Shown here: positions 26,015-34,831 of the stretch, in pieces
Layout of the letters: each line of letters starts with the position of its first letter
Position numbering within the stretch: the first letter of the stretch is position 1
Assembly (NCBI RefSeq): GCF_020171315.1
Contig: NZ_JAIUZP010000005.1
Span: 124,001-188,000, forward strand
Reading direction: 5' to 3'
Length of the DNA: 64,000 bases
Source of the DNA: Pseudooceanicola nanhaiensis
GTDB taxonomy: Bacteria > Pseudomonadota > Alphaproteobacteria > Rhodobacterales > Rhodobacteraceae
Notes under the pieces: model-generated
The model's input: the letters and a program-made list of their open reading frames with translations, nothing else
The model's database searches: none
Told to the model about the DNA's origin: nothing
Made by a program: the position numbers and the translations under genes

Positions 26015-27447
26015 GCGCGCGCCGCCTCCTCTCGGCCCGTTGGGTCATCGGCCATGTGGCGGGCACCCATGTGGTGTACGAAAACGGCGTGGTGGTGATC
26101 GAGGGGGACAGCCTGCTGCACGTCGGGCAGGCCTTCGACGGGGAGGTGGCAGAGCGGATCGATTACGGCGAGGCGGTGATCGCGCCAGGGTTCATCGACC
26201 TCGACGCGCTCTCCGACCTCGACACGACGATCCTTGGCTACGACAACGGCCCCGCGTGGCAGAAGGGCCGGGTCTGGCCCGAGAGCTACATCGCGCGGGG
26301 CCCCTACGAGATGTACGATGCGGAGGAACTGGCGTTCCAGAAGCGCCACGCCTTCGCCCAGCTGATCCGCAATGGGATCACTACGGCGCTGCCGATCGCC
26401 TCGCTCTTCTACCGGGAATGGGGCGAGACGGTTGCCGAGTTCGAGGCCGCCGCCGCCGCGGCCGAGGACCTTGGCCTGCGGGTCTACCTTGGCCCCGCCT
26501 ACCGCACCGGCGGGCAGGTCACGGATGAGGCGGGCACGATCCGCGCGGTCTATGACGAAGCGCGCGGACTGGTCGGGCTGGAGGAGGCGGCTGCCTTCGC
26601 GCGCAGCATCGACGGCATCGCGGGCGGGCGTATCCGCGCCATGTTCGCGCCAGACCGGATCGAGACCTGCACCGAAACGCTGCTGCGCCGCACCCACGCC
26701 ATCGCCGCCGAGATGGGCGCCCCGGTGCGCCAGCATTCCTGCCAGTCCCCGACCGAGACGCGGCTGGTTCGCGAACAGCACGGCACCACGCCGATTGACT
26801 GGCTCGACCGGATCGGGGCGCTTGGGGCGAACTGGCTGCTGCCGCACGGCACCAATGCCACGGCGCGGGATTTCGAGCTGATGGCCGAACATGGCGCAAC
26901 GCTGGTGCATTGCCCGCTCGTCTCGGCCCGCCACGGGGGGATGCTGCGAAGCTTTGCCAGCTGCCGAGCCATGGGCATCAACATCGGGCTGGGGACGGAC
27001 ACCCATCCGGCGGACATGATCCTGAACATGCAGATCGGCATGATGATGGCGCGGGTGGCGGACGGGCCTCTCGCCCTGCGGTCAGAGGACATGTTCGACG
27101 CCGCCACCCTCGGCGGGGCGCGGGCGCTTGGCCGTGCGGACCTCGGGCGGCTGGCGCCGGGGGCCAAGGCGGACATTGCGGTGATCGACCTGCGCCACGC
27201 GCTGCAGACGCCGGACCCGGTGCAGACGCTGATGACCGGCGCCGCGGGCCGTGACGTGCGCGATGTCTGGATCGACGGGCGGCGCGTGATGGCCGATGGC
27301 GTGATCCCCGGGGTCAATGCCGGGGCAGACGCCGCCCGCGCTCAGGCCCAGTTCGACCGTCTGATCGCCAAGTATCCCGACCGCACCGCGGGCCACCCGC
27401 CGGTGACGGAGATTTTCACCCCCAGTTACGAGAGGATCGCCCCATGA
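26011..27447 (+). CDS. Amidohydrolase, TRZ/ATZ chlorohydrolase-like, with altered first metal motif
   Basis: A 478-residue amidohydrolase related to the TRZ/ATZ and guanine/8-oxoguanine deaminase branch. Later metal and catalytic positions are present: VRQHSCQSPTE, LLPHGTN and the Asp in GLGTDTHPADM. The usual HxH after the GFxD strand is missing. The site reads D65-A-L67 in PGFIDLDALSDLD, with further acids at 69 and 71. Either the metal site is rebuilt with carboxylates or the protein has a non-hydrolytic role. Start and stop overlap both neighbours by 4 bp. Confidence 0.75.
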   Translation: MSARRLLSARWVIGHVAGTHVVYENGVVVIEGDSLLHVGQAFDGEVAERIDYGEAVIAPGFIDLDALSDLDTTILGYDNGPAWQKGRVWPESYIARGPYEMYDAEELAFQKRHAFAQLIRNGITTALPIASLFYREWGETVAEFEAAAAAAEDLGLRVYLGPAYRTGGQVTDEAGTIRAVYDEARGLVGLEEAAAFARSIDGIAGGRIRAMFAPDRIETCTETLLRRTHAIAAEMGAPVRQHSCQSPTETRLVREQHGTTPIDWLDRIGALGANWLLPHGTNATARDFELMAEHGATLVHCPLVSARHGGMLRSFASCRAMGINIGLGTDTHPADMILNMQIGMMMARVADGPLALRSEDMFDAATLGGARALGRADLGRLAPGAKADIAVIDLRHALQTPDPVQTLMTGAAGRDVRDVWIDGRRVMADGVIPGVNAGADAARAQAQFDRLIAKYPDRTAGHPPVTEIFTPSYERIAP

Positions 27448-28421
27448 CCGACATCGTCCTGGACGTGCGCAACCTGCGCGTCGAGTTTCCCACCCGCAAG
27501 GGCGTCCTGACCGCCGTGGACGACATCTCGCTGCAGATCCGGCGCGGCGAGATCCTCGGCATGGTCGGGGAATCCGGTGCGGGCAAATCCATGACCGGCA
27601 TGGCGATCCTCGGCCTGCTGGAGCCGCCGGGCCGGATCGCCTCCGGCTCGATCCACCTCTCCGGTGACAGGATCGACGGGCTGAACGACCGCGAGATGCA
27701 GCAGGTCCGGGGCCGGAGGATCGGCGCGATCTTCCAGGATCCGCTGACCTCGCTCAACCCGCTGTTCCGCGTCGGCGACCAGCTGGTCGAGACGATCCGC
27801 CTGCACACCGCGCTCGACAAGACGCAGGCACGGGCGCGGGCGATCGAGCTGATGCGGGAGGTCGGCATCCCGGCGGTGGAAGAACGGATCGACAACTACC
27901 CGCACCAGTTCTCGGGCGGGATGCGCCAGCGGATCGTCATCGCGCTTGCGCTCTGCGCCGAGCCGGAGCTGATCGTCGCGGACGAGCCGACCACCGCGCT
28001 CGACGTCTCGATTCAGGCCCAGATCACGGCGCTGCTGAAACGGCTCTGCCGCGAGCGCGGCACGGCGGTGATGCTGGTGACCCACGACATGGGCGTGATC
28101 GCGGAAACCGCAGACCGGGTCGCCGTGATGTACGCCGGGCGGCTGGCCGAGGTTGGCCCGGTGGAGGACGTGGTGCGCCGTCCGCGCCATCCCTACACCG
28201 ACGGGCTGATGGGCTCGATCCCCTCGCTGCGCAGCGAGGTCGAGGAGCTGCGCATGATCCCCGGCGCCATGCCCCGGCTGGACGCGATCCCGCCGGGATG
28301 CGCGTTCAACCCGCGCTGTGCCCACGCCGGGCCGCGCTGCCGCCGCGAGGTGCCGCGCCTCGCCGGGACGGGCGCGACCGGCGCCGCCTGCTGGCTTGCA
28401 ACGGAAGGAGCCGTGGCATGA
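27444..28421 (+). CDS. ABC transporter ATP-binding protein (DppD-like)
   Basis: A 325-residue ATPase with Walker A GESGAGKS (42-49), Q-loop FQDP, signature SGGMRQR, Walker B LIVADEPTTALD and a C-terminal oligopeptide-type extension with a Cys cluster (PGCAFNPRCAHAGPRC). That Cys cluster is a feature of DppD/OppD proteins. It energises the importer together with the next gene. It is translationally coupled on both sides by ATGA overlaps. Confidence 0.9.
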   Translation: MTDIVLDVRNLRVEFPTRKGVLTAVDDISLQIRRGEILGMVGESGAGKSMTGMAILGLLEPPGRIASGSIHLSGDRIDGLNDREMQQVRGRRIGAIFQDPLTSLNPLFRVGDQLVETIRLHTALDKTQARARAIELMREVGIPAVEERIDNYPHQFSGGMRQRIVIALALCAEPELIVADEPTTALDVSIQAQITALLKRLCRERGTAVMLVTHDMGVIAETADRVAVMYAGRLAEVGPVEDVVRRPRHPYTDGLMGSIPSLRSEVEELRMIPGAMPRLDAIPPGCAFNPRCAHAGPRCRREVPRLAGTGATGAACWLATEGAVA

Positions 28422-29392
28422 CGATCCGATCCAACGCCATCCTGGAGGTCGACGGGCTGGAACGCCGCTTCGATGTCTCCGCGCCCTGGCTCAACCGCCT
28501 CATCGAACGCAAGCCGCGCCGCACCCTGCGTGCCGTGGATGGCGTCGACTTCGTGATCCAGCGCGGTCAGACCCTCGCGCTGGTGGGCGAATCCGGTTGC
28601 GGCAAGAGCACGATCGCCAAGCTGGTCACCGGGCTGCATCCGCCCTCCGGCGGGGCGATCCGCTTCCACGGGGACCGCGACCGCCTGCAGATGATCTTTC
28701 AGGATCCCTTCGCCAGCCTGAACCCCCGGTGGCGGGTCGGACGCATCATCGCGGAACCCCTGCGCACCCTGCGCCCCGGTATGGATGGGGCCGAGGTCTC
28801 GGCCCGGGTGGACGAGTTGCTGCGCACGGTCGGCCTGTCCCCGGCGGATGGCCTGAAATTCCCGCACGAGTTCTCTGGCGGGCAGCGGCAGCGGATCTCC
28901 ATTGCCCGCGCCCTCGCCGGTGAGCCCGAGTTCCTCGTCTGTGACGAGCCGACCTCGGCGCTGGACGTGTCGGTGCAGGCGCAGGTGCTGAACCTCATGA
29001 AGCGGCTGCAGAAGGAAATGGGGCTGACCTATCTCTTCATCAGCCACGACCTGAGTGTGGTGCGCCACATGGCCGACGTGATCGCGGTGATGTACCTCGG
29101 CCGGATCGTCGAGATCCAGCGGACCAAGGATCTCTTCGCCAACCCGCTGCACCCCTACACCCGGCTTCTGCTGGAGACGATCCCGGACCTCGAAGCGCCC
29201 CAGCGGGATCGCGCCCCGATGGCCGGAGAGGTGCCGTCACCGGTGTCGCCGCCAGCCGGGTGCAGTTTCCACCCGCGCTGCCCGATTGCCTTCGACCGCT
29301 GCCGGCAGGAACGCCCGCAGAGGCGCGCGGCCGTCCACGACCGCCGCGTGGCCTGTTTCGCCGCCGAAGAGGAGGGCCATGGCGATGTATGA
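28418..29392 (+). CDS. ABC transporter ATP-binding protein (DppF-like)
   Basis: A 324-residue ATPase with Walker A GESGCGKS (57-64), SGGQRQR signature, Walker B FLVCDEPTSALD and the C-terminal CSFHPRCPIAFDRC cluster. The stretch between the Walker A region and the Q-loop (GGAIRFHGDRDRLQMIFQDP) looks about 15 residues shorter than in typical DppF proteins. It is the second ATPase of the importer. It overlaps the upstream ATPase by 4 bp and the downstream deaminase by 14 bp. Confidence 0.9.
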   Translation: MTIRSNAILEVDGLERRFDVSAPWLNRLIERKPRRTLRAVDGVDFVIQRGQTLALVGESGCGKSTIAKLVTGLHPPSGGAIRFHGDRDRLQMIFQDPFASLNPRWRVGRIIAEPLRTLRPGMDGAEVSARVDELLRTVGLSPADGLKFPHEFSGGQRQRISIARALAGEPEFLVCDEPTSALDVSVQAQVLNLMKRLQKEMGLTYLFISHDLSVVRHMADVIAVMYLGRIVEIQRTKDLFANPLHPYTRLLLETIPDLEAPQRDRAPMAGEVPSPVSPPAGCSFHPRCPIAFDRCRQERPQRRAAVHDRRVACFAAEEEGHGDV

Positions 29393-29882
29393 TCCCGCCT
29401 TCATGCGCCGCGCCATCGAGATCTCGCGGCAGGCCCTCGACCAGCCGGGGACGGAGCCTTTCGGCGCCGTGATCGTGCGGGACGGAAAGATCGTGGGCGA
29501 GGGGATCAACCGTTCGCTGATGAATCACGATCCCACATCCCACGGCGAAACCGAGGCGATCCGCGACGCCTGCCGGAACTTGGAGACCGTCGATCTGCGG
29601 GGATGTACGCTCTATTCGTCCTGCGAGCCCTGCGCGCTTTGCGTGGCCGCAATGAATATCGCCGGGATCACGGCGCTCTACTATGCCGCCGACAAGGGGC
29701 AGGCGGGCGCGGCGCTTGGCGGTCTGCCGGAGGCGGCGCGGTTTCCCATCGACGTGGCGCGGCTGACCCATGAATGCGGCCATGCCGTCGCGGAGCGGCA
29801 GATGCCCGCGGCGCAACATATGGCGGAGGAGGCGTTCAGCATCCTGCAGAACTGGGCCCGCATGGTGCGCACCCGCGCCTAA
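29379..29882 (+). CDS. Nucleoside/guanine deaminase-like zinc enzyme
   Basis: A 167-residue member of the cytidine/deoxycytidylate-type deaminase fold. The zinc site is H55-x-E57 (SHGETEA) plus C85 and C88 in SCEPCALC. The C-terminal part resembles tRNA-adenosine/guanine deaminases of small-molecule type. It is the last gene of the importer operon and starts inside the end of the dppF-like gene. GGAGG precedes two possible ATGs (29379, 29385). With two amidohydrolases upstream, it supports uptake and deamination of a purine- or pyrimidine-like ring. Confidence 0.85.
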   Translation: MAMYDPAFMRRAIEISRQALDQPGTEPFGAVIVRDGKIVGEGINRSLMNHDPTSHGETEAIRDACRNLETVDLRGCTLYSSCEPCALCVAAMNIAGITALYYAADKGQAGAALGGLPEAARFPIDVARLTHECGHAVAERQMPAAQHMAEEAFSILQNWARMVRTRA

Positions 29883-30123
29883 CGGGCAGGGGGCGCGACG
29901 CTGGCCCGAGGGGGTTGGCGTTGCGCCTGTCCGATGCGAGTGCGCTGCGACAGGATTCGACACCCGACAGCGCTGCCGGAGTGGCGCAGAACGCAGAAGG
30001 GCCTGTCGAGGCTGAACGATGTGGTCTTTCAGGCGAATGCGCAGCAGGCCCGGGCGGGCGAGTCAACCCCCGGTGGGGATCACTCTGATCTGTTCTGACT
30101 GATCTAAGCTGACTTGGCTAAAT

Positions 30124-30200
<77 letters not shown>

Positions 30201-30324
30201 CCAATGTCTTCCGGAGCGTGTCGCCCCGTCGGTGAGGGTCATCTAACGGCTGTGACCGGGGTGCGCAAGGGGGGTGCTTCACATTTTCTTCGTATTGCCG
30301 CATGCCCCGACGGAAGCGTGTGGT

Positions 30325-31617
30325 TCAGACGATGACCGCACGCCGCTCCTGCTCTCCGACGCCGAAGACCCGCTTGTAGCGCGCGATCTCGTCGGCCGGG
30401 CCCATGGCCTTCTCGGGGTTGTCCGACAGTTTCACCGTGGGATTTCCGTTGGCGGAAATCGCCTTGCAAACCAACGAGAAGGGCGCGAGCGCATCGCCCG
30501 CCGCCAGCCCGCGGAAATCGTTCGTCAGCAGCGTGCCCCAGCCGAAGGAGACCTTCACCCGGCCCGAGAACTGCGCGTGCAGCTGTTCGATCTTTTCCAC
30601 GTCGAGCCCGTCGGAGAAGATCACCAGCTTTTCGGTCGGGTCCTCGCCGCGCGAAATCCACCAGTTGATCGCCGTCTCGGCGCCCTCGGCGGGATCGCCG
30701 CTGTCGATGCGAATCCCCGTCCAGCCGGCAAGCCAGTCCGGCGCGCCTTCGAGGAAGCCCTTGGTGCCGTAGGTGTCGGGCAGGATCATGCGCAGGTTGC
30801 CGGAATGCTCCTCGTGCCAGTCGGCCAGAACGTCGTAGGGGGCACGGCGGAGGGCGGCATCATCGGGGGCGAGGGCGGAATAGACCATCGGCAGTTCGTG
30901 GGCGTTGGTGCCCACGGCCTCCAGATCGCGGCGCATGGCGATCAGGCAGTTCGACGTGCCGGTGAAGCGATTGCCAAGGCCCTCGATCATCGCCTGCACG
31001 CACCAGTCCTGCCAGAGGAAGGAATGCCGCCGCCTTGTGCCGAAATCCGCGATCTTCAGCCCGTCGAGATCGCGCAGCCGGGTGATCTTCTCCCAGATCT
31101 TGGTCATGGCGCGGGCATAGAGGATCTCCAGCTCGAACCGTCCCATGGAGTTCAGCACGGCGCGGCCGCGCAGCTCCATCAGGATGGCGAGGGCGGGGAT
31201 CTCCCACAGCATCACCTCGGGCCAGGAGCCTTCGAAGGTCAGCTCGTACTGGTCGCCGCGGCGTTCCAGCGTGTAGGGCGGCAGGCGCAGGTTCTCGAAC
31301 CATTCCATGAAGTCGGGGCGGAACATCTGGCGCTTGCCGTAGAACATGTTGCCCCGCAGCCATGTGCTTTCCCCGCGCGACAGCGAGAGAGAGCGCACGT
31401 GGTCGAGCTGTTCGCGCAGCTCGCCCTCGTCGATCATCTTGGCCAGCGGCACCGACTTGGAGCGGTTGATCAGCGAGAAGGTCACCTGCGTGTCCCGCTT
31501 GTTGCGGAACACCGACTGGCACATCAGCAACTTGTAGAAATCCGTGTCGATCAACGACCGGACGATCGGGTCGATCTTCCAGCGGTGGTTCCAGACACGG
31601 GTTGCGATATCGACCAT
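30325..31617 (-). CDS. pncB: Nicotinate phosphoribosyltransferase
   Basis: A 430-residue enzyme of NAD salvage that joins nicotinate and PRPP to form nicotinate mononucleotide. The N-terminal LIDTDFYKLLMCQ and the phosphorylated catalytic His (H198 in DFGTRRRHSF) are diagnostic, as are the PRPP-side GIRIDSGD and FSDGLD segments. The open frame extends far upstream, but ATG 31617 begins the conserved protein, and the divergent cupin gene has its own start at 31765. The partner pncA is about 0.6 kb away on the same strand. Confidence 0.95.
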   Translation of the reverse strand: MVDIATRVWNHRWKIDPIVRSLIDTDFYKLLMCQSVFRNKRDTQVTFSLINRSKSVPLAKMIDEGELREQLDHVRSLSLSRGESTWLRGNMFYGKRQMFRPDFMEWFENLRLPPYTLERRGDQYELTFEGSWPEVMLWEIPALAILMELRGRAVLNSMGRFELEILYARAMTKIWEKITRLRDLDGLKIADFGTRRRHSFLWQDWCVQAMIEGLGNRFTGTSNCLIAMRRDLEAVGTNAHELPMVYSALAPDDAALRRAPYDVLADWHEEHSGNLRMILPDTYGTKGFLEGAPDWLAGWTGIRIDSGDPAEGAETAINWWISRGEDPTEKLVIFSDGLDVEKIEQLHAQFSGRVKVSFGWGTLLTNDFRGLAAGDALAPFSLVCKAISANGNPTVKLSDNPEKAMGPADEIARYKRVFGVGEQERRAVIV

Positions 31618-31764
31618 GGTCCTCACTCCTGACGTTCGGATCGTTAGAGCAAGGCGCGAAGGGGTTGTCCAGAAGGCCGCAGGAAAGTCTTTGCCCGCGG
31701 CTGACGCTGGGGCATCCTGTCTGTCCCCGATCCGGGGGACCGAGAAACAGGGAGGAGACCCAAG

Positions 31765-32190
31765 ATGAGCGACACTGTGACATGGCTCGGGACGAGCTAT
31801 CACACGATCCTTGATGCGGCGGCGAGCAATGGTGCGATGTCCATCGTGGACAGCACCAGCCCCGAGGGCAGCGGGCCGCCCCGGCACATCCACGCGGCGG
31901 AGGACGAGGTCTTCATCATGCTGACCGGGGTCTGCGAATTCTGGATGGCCGGCGAGACCTTCACCCGCGGCCCGGGCGAGACGATCTTCATCCCGCGCGG
32001 GACGGAACACACGTTCCGGGTGTTGGAGGGGCCGAGCCGCCACATGCTCGTCCTGACGCCAGCGGGGTTCGAAGGGTTCTTCGTGGAGATGGCGAAGGGG
32101 CAGTACGCGATCCCCGACGACATGGAAAAGATCGTCGAGATCGGGGCTGCGCATCACCTGACGTTCACCGGCCCGCCGCTGGGGGCCTGA
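31765..32190 (+). CDS. Cupin-domain protein (quercetinase-like fold)
   Basis: A 141-residue single cupin. Motif 1 contains RHIHAAEDEVFIMLTG with two His and a Glu. Motif 2 contains IPRGTEHTFRVL with a His, so the usual metal-binding set is intact. A strong RBS (GGGAGGAG) precedes the ATG. It lies between the minus-strand genes pncB and pncA, divergent from the first and convergent with the second. The function is unknown. The location hints at but does not prove a tie to nicotinate metabolism. Confidence 0.8.
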   Translation: MSDTVTWLGTSYHTILDAAASNGAMSIVDSTSPEGSGPPRHIHAAEDEVFIMLTGVCEFWMAGETFTRGPGETIFIPRGTEHTFRVLEGPSRHMLVLTPAGFEGFFVEMAKGQYAIPDDMEKIVEIGAAHHLTFTGPPLGA

Positions 32191-32220
32191 GGTCGGGGGG
32201 CTGAGCTAGAGGGCAAACTC

Positions 32221-32247
32221 GGGTCCCAAGATCAGGGACGGGGACCC
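32221..32247. terminator. Putative bidirectional terminator between cupin gene and pncA
   Basis: GGGTCCC and GGGACCC arms (7 bp) separated by 13 nt lie between two convergent stop codons. There is no clear T-run in either direction, so it may be a weak or Rho-assisted terminator. Confidence 0.45.
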
Positions 32248-32262
32248 GAACCGGGGCGGACG

Positions 32263-32859
32263 TTACGCGACGGTGACGCCCGCCTCAGCCATGCCGGAGA
32301 GCGCCGCGGCGAGGGAGCCGCCAAGGTTGATGCCCCGGCAGAGATCGGTGCGCACCGTGACCGCAAAGCCGAGCCGCGCCGCATCCACGGCCGAGAAGTT
32401 CACGCAGAAATCCGTGGCCAGCCCGACCATGGTCAGATCGGTGATGCCACGGGTCTTCAGGTAGCCCTCCAGCCCGGTGGGGGTGCTGTGATCATTCTCG
32501 AAGAAGGCGGAATAGCTGTCGATCGCCGGGTTGTAGCCCTTGCGAATGATCAGGTCGGCCCGGTCCACGGTCAGGTCCGGGTGGAAGTTCGCGCCGGGCG
32601 AGCCCTGGATACAGTGATCGGGCCAGAGCACCTGCGGGCCGTAGGGCATCTCGATCATCGAGAGCGGCGCGGCGCCGTCATGCTGCGAGGCGAAGGAGGA
32701 ATGGCCCGCCGGGTGCCAGTCCTGCGTCAGGATCACCGCATCGAATTCCGTCATCAGCTGGTTCACGTCGGGCACGATCTCGTCCCCGCCTGCCACTGCA
32801 AGCGCGCCGCCGGGGCAGAAGTCGTTCTGGATGTCGATGACGATCAGGGCCCGGGTCAT
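32263..32859 (-). CDS. pncA: Nicotinamidase
   Basis: A 198-residue isochorismatase-fold amidase converting nicotinamide to nicotinate. The catalytic triad D9 (VIDIQNDF), K107 (IIRKGYNP) and C152 (ATDFCVNFSA) is complete, as is the metal site D47-H49-H53 (DWHPAGH). Start ATG 32859 has AGAAGGAG upstream; the longer frame to 32931 lacks an RBS. It feeds nicotinate to PncB, encoded on the same strand beyond an oppositely oriented cupin gene. Confidence 0.95.
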   Translation of the reverse strand: MTRALIVIDIQNDFCPGGALAVAGGDEIVPDVNQLMTEFDAVILTQDWHPAGHSSFASQHDGAAPLSMIEMPYGPQVLWPDHCIQGSPGANFHPDLTVDRADLIIRKGYNPAIDSYSAFFENDHSTPTGLEGYLKTRGITDLTMVGLATDFCVNFSAVDAARLGFAVTVRTDLCRGINLGGSLAAALSGMAEAGVTVA

Positions 32860-32979
32860 GGCGCTCTCCTTCTGGGCTCGGCCATGCGGGCCGATGAATA
32901 GGTCGGGGCACCGTGGCAAGGCTGACGGCACGGGTCAACGGGCGGCGCGGCGGCGGCTGCTCAAAAGCCATGCAGATGA

Positions 32980-33037
32980 TGCAGGGATCGGCAGGAAATC
33001 CCTGCGTTCTGTGCAGTATCGCACGGGTATCCCTGCA
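32980..33037. promoter_or_regulatory. Repeated ATCCCTGCA motifs upstream of the FMN reductase gene
   Basis: TGCAGGGAT (32980-32988), ATCCCTGCG (32998-33006) and ATCCCTGCA (33029-33037) give one inverted pair plus a direct copy exactly 31 bp further, about three helical turns. The block sits between divergent pncA and the FMN reductase gene and is probably an operator for an unidentified regulator. Confidence 0.5.
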
Positions 33038-33098
33038 CTCCGGCCCGTATTCGCCGCGGCGCAGCAGGCGTAGTATCCGGACAAAAGGAGATTCCATC

Positions 33099-33647
33099 AT
33101 GACCAAGATCGTCGCCATCAGCGGTTCGCTCCGCAGCGCAGCCGTTTGCACCCAGATTGCCAACACCCTCGGTGAACTCGCCCCCGCGGGCACCGAAGTC
33201 GAAGTCGTTACCCTGAACGACATCCCGATGCTGAACGAGGACCTCAAGGCCAACGGCTCGCCCGAGGTGATCGCCGCCCTGACCGCGAAGGTCGTTGCAG
33301 CGGATGCCGTCGTGCTCATCACGCCGGAATACAACCGCGGCACCTCGGCTGCGCTGAAGAACGTCATCGACTGGCTGTCGAAGGAAGAGGCCGCACCGCT
33401 GGCCGGCAAGCCCATCGAGATCATCAGCCACTCGCCGGGTGCCACCGGCGGCCTGATGGCGAACCACGATCTGCGCGCGCCGCTGGCCCTCGTCGGTGCC
33501 CACGTGATGGGCGGCTACGAAGTCGCCATCGGCGGCTCCTTCGGCAAGGTCGAAGGCGGCAAGCTGACCGACGCGGACACCCGCGCGTTCATCACCGGCA
33601 AGCTGCAGGGCCTGCTGGCGTCCAGCGCCGTCGCCAAGGCGGCCTGA
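33099..33647 (+). CDS. NADPH-dependent FMN reductase (flavodoxin-like)
   Basis: A 182-residue flavodoxin-fold reductase. The N-terminal phosphate loop [15 protein letters not shown] and the [20 protein letters not shown] motif are the hallmark of NADPH:FMN/azo- or chromate-reductase-like proteins. It would reduce FMN, quinones or metals in the cytoplasm. Start ATG 33099 has AAAAGGAG 8 nt upstream; the longer open frame lacks such a site. It is preceded by the repeated ATCCCTGCA motifs. Confidence 0.9.
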   Translation: MTKIVAISGSLRSAAVCTQIANTLGELAPAGTEVEVVTLNDIPMLNEDLKANGSPEVIAALTAKVVAADAVVLITPEYNRGTSAALKNVIDWLSKEEAAPLAGKPIEIISHSPGATGGLMANHDLRAPLALVGAHVMGGYEVAIGGSFGKVEGGKLTDADTRAFITGKLQGLLASSAVAKAA

Positions 33648-33768
33648 TCCGGCACCGATCCGGCCCCTGCGGGGGCCGCCGGAGACACTGGCCTCCACGG
33701 GCCTGATCGTCCAAGATGTCGCGGCGCGTCCCCTTGCCGGGGGCGCGCCGCAGTCGTATCTGGGCCCC

Positions 33769-34671
33769 ATGTACACCATCGCCGCGCTCTACCATTTCAC
33801 CCGTTTCCCGGACCCCGCCGCCGTGCAGGGCCCGCTGAAGGACCTTTGCCTCGTGCAGGGGGTCACCGGCACGCTGCTGCTGGCGGAAGAGGGGATCAAC
33901 GGCACCATCGCGGGGCCGCGTGCAGGCATCGACGCGGTGCTGGCGCATGTGCGCGCCCTGCCGGGCTGTGCCGACCTCGAGTGGAAGGAAAGCACCGCGG
34001 CGGAGCAGCCCTTTGGCCGGATGAAGGTGCGGCTGAAGAAAGAGATCGTGACGATGGGCCAGCCGGACGTCGATCCGAAGGCCCGTGTCGGTCACTACGT
34101 CGATCCCGCCGACTGGAACGCGCTGATCAGCGCTCCGGACGTGGCCGTGATCGACACCCGCAACGACTACGAGGTTGCCATCGGCACCTTCGAGGGCGCG
34201 GTCGATCCCGAGACGGCCAGTTTCCGCGAGTTTCCCGCGTGGTGGGAGGCCAACAAGGAGCGCTTCCACAACAAGCGCGTGGCGATGTTCTGCACCGGCG
34301 GCATCCGCTGCGAGAAGAGCACCAACTGGCTGATCGGGCAGGGCGTCGAGGAGGTCTATCACCTCAAGGGCGGCATCCTGAAATACCTCGAAGAGGTCCC
34401 GGCCGAGGAGAGCTTGTGGCAGGGCGAATGCTTCGTCTTCGACGGGCGCGTCTCGGTCGGGCATGGGCTGGCCGAGGGGCCGCATGAGCTTTGCCATGCC
34501 TGCCGCCGCCCGATCCTGCCCGAGGACCGGACCCGGCCCGCGTATGAGCACGGCGTGTCCTGCCACCACTGCATCGACGAGACCTCGGAAGAGGACAAGA
34601 TGCGGTTCCGTGAGCGGCAGAAGCAGATCGAGCTGGCCCGCAAGCGCGGCGAACGGCACCTCGGGGCTTGA
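33769..34671 (+). CDS. trhO: tRNA uridine(34) hydroxylase TrhO (rhodanese-like, YceA/UPF0176)
   Basis: A 300-residue protein. An N-terminal acylphosphatase-like domain (residues about 1-90: [20 protein letters not shown]) is followed by a rhodanese domain (about 110-215) with the active-site Cys in [11 protein letters not shown]. The C-terminus has Cys pairs (CHACRRP, SCHHCID). This layout is that of TrhO, which makes 5-hydroxyuridine at tRNA position 34 in an oxygen-dependent reaction. A GC-rich hairpin at 33720-33752 precedes it. Confidence 0.9.
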   Translation: MYTIAALYHFTRFPDPAAVQGPLKDLCLVQGVTGTLLLAEEGINGTIAGPRAGIDAVLAHVRALPGCADLEWKESTAAEQPFGRMKVRLKKEIVTMGQPDVDPKARVGHYVDPADWNALISAPDVAVIDTRNDYEVAIGTFEGAVDPETASFREFPAWWEANKERFHNKRVAMFCTGGIRCEKSTNWLIGQGVEEVYHLKGGILKYLEEVPAEESLWQGECFVFDGRVSVGHGLAEGPHELCHACRRPILPEDRTRPAYEHGVSCHHCIDETSEEDKMRFRERQKQIELARKRGERHLGA

Positions 34672-34831
34672 GCCCGCGACGGGCCGCCACTCTGGCGCCC
34701 GAGTCGTGCCGCCCGCCTGATGGGGTCTCCCGATAGCGTCCGTGCATCCGCGCGAGGGTGCGGCGAGAAGACCTGCGAAAAATTCCACGTTCCGCGCTAG
34801 GCTCTGCGTCACCTGACAGGGGAGGAATGTC

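Noticed and set aside
30325-32157. 610-residue version of PncB starting at 32157
   Set aside because: Conserved PncB begins at ATG 31617. The extension is antisense to the cupin gene and resembles no domain.
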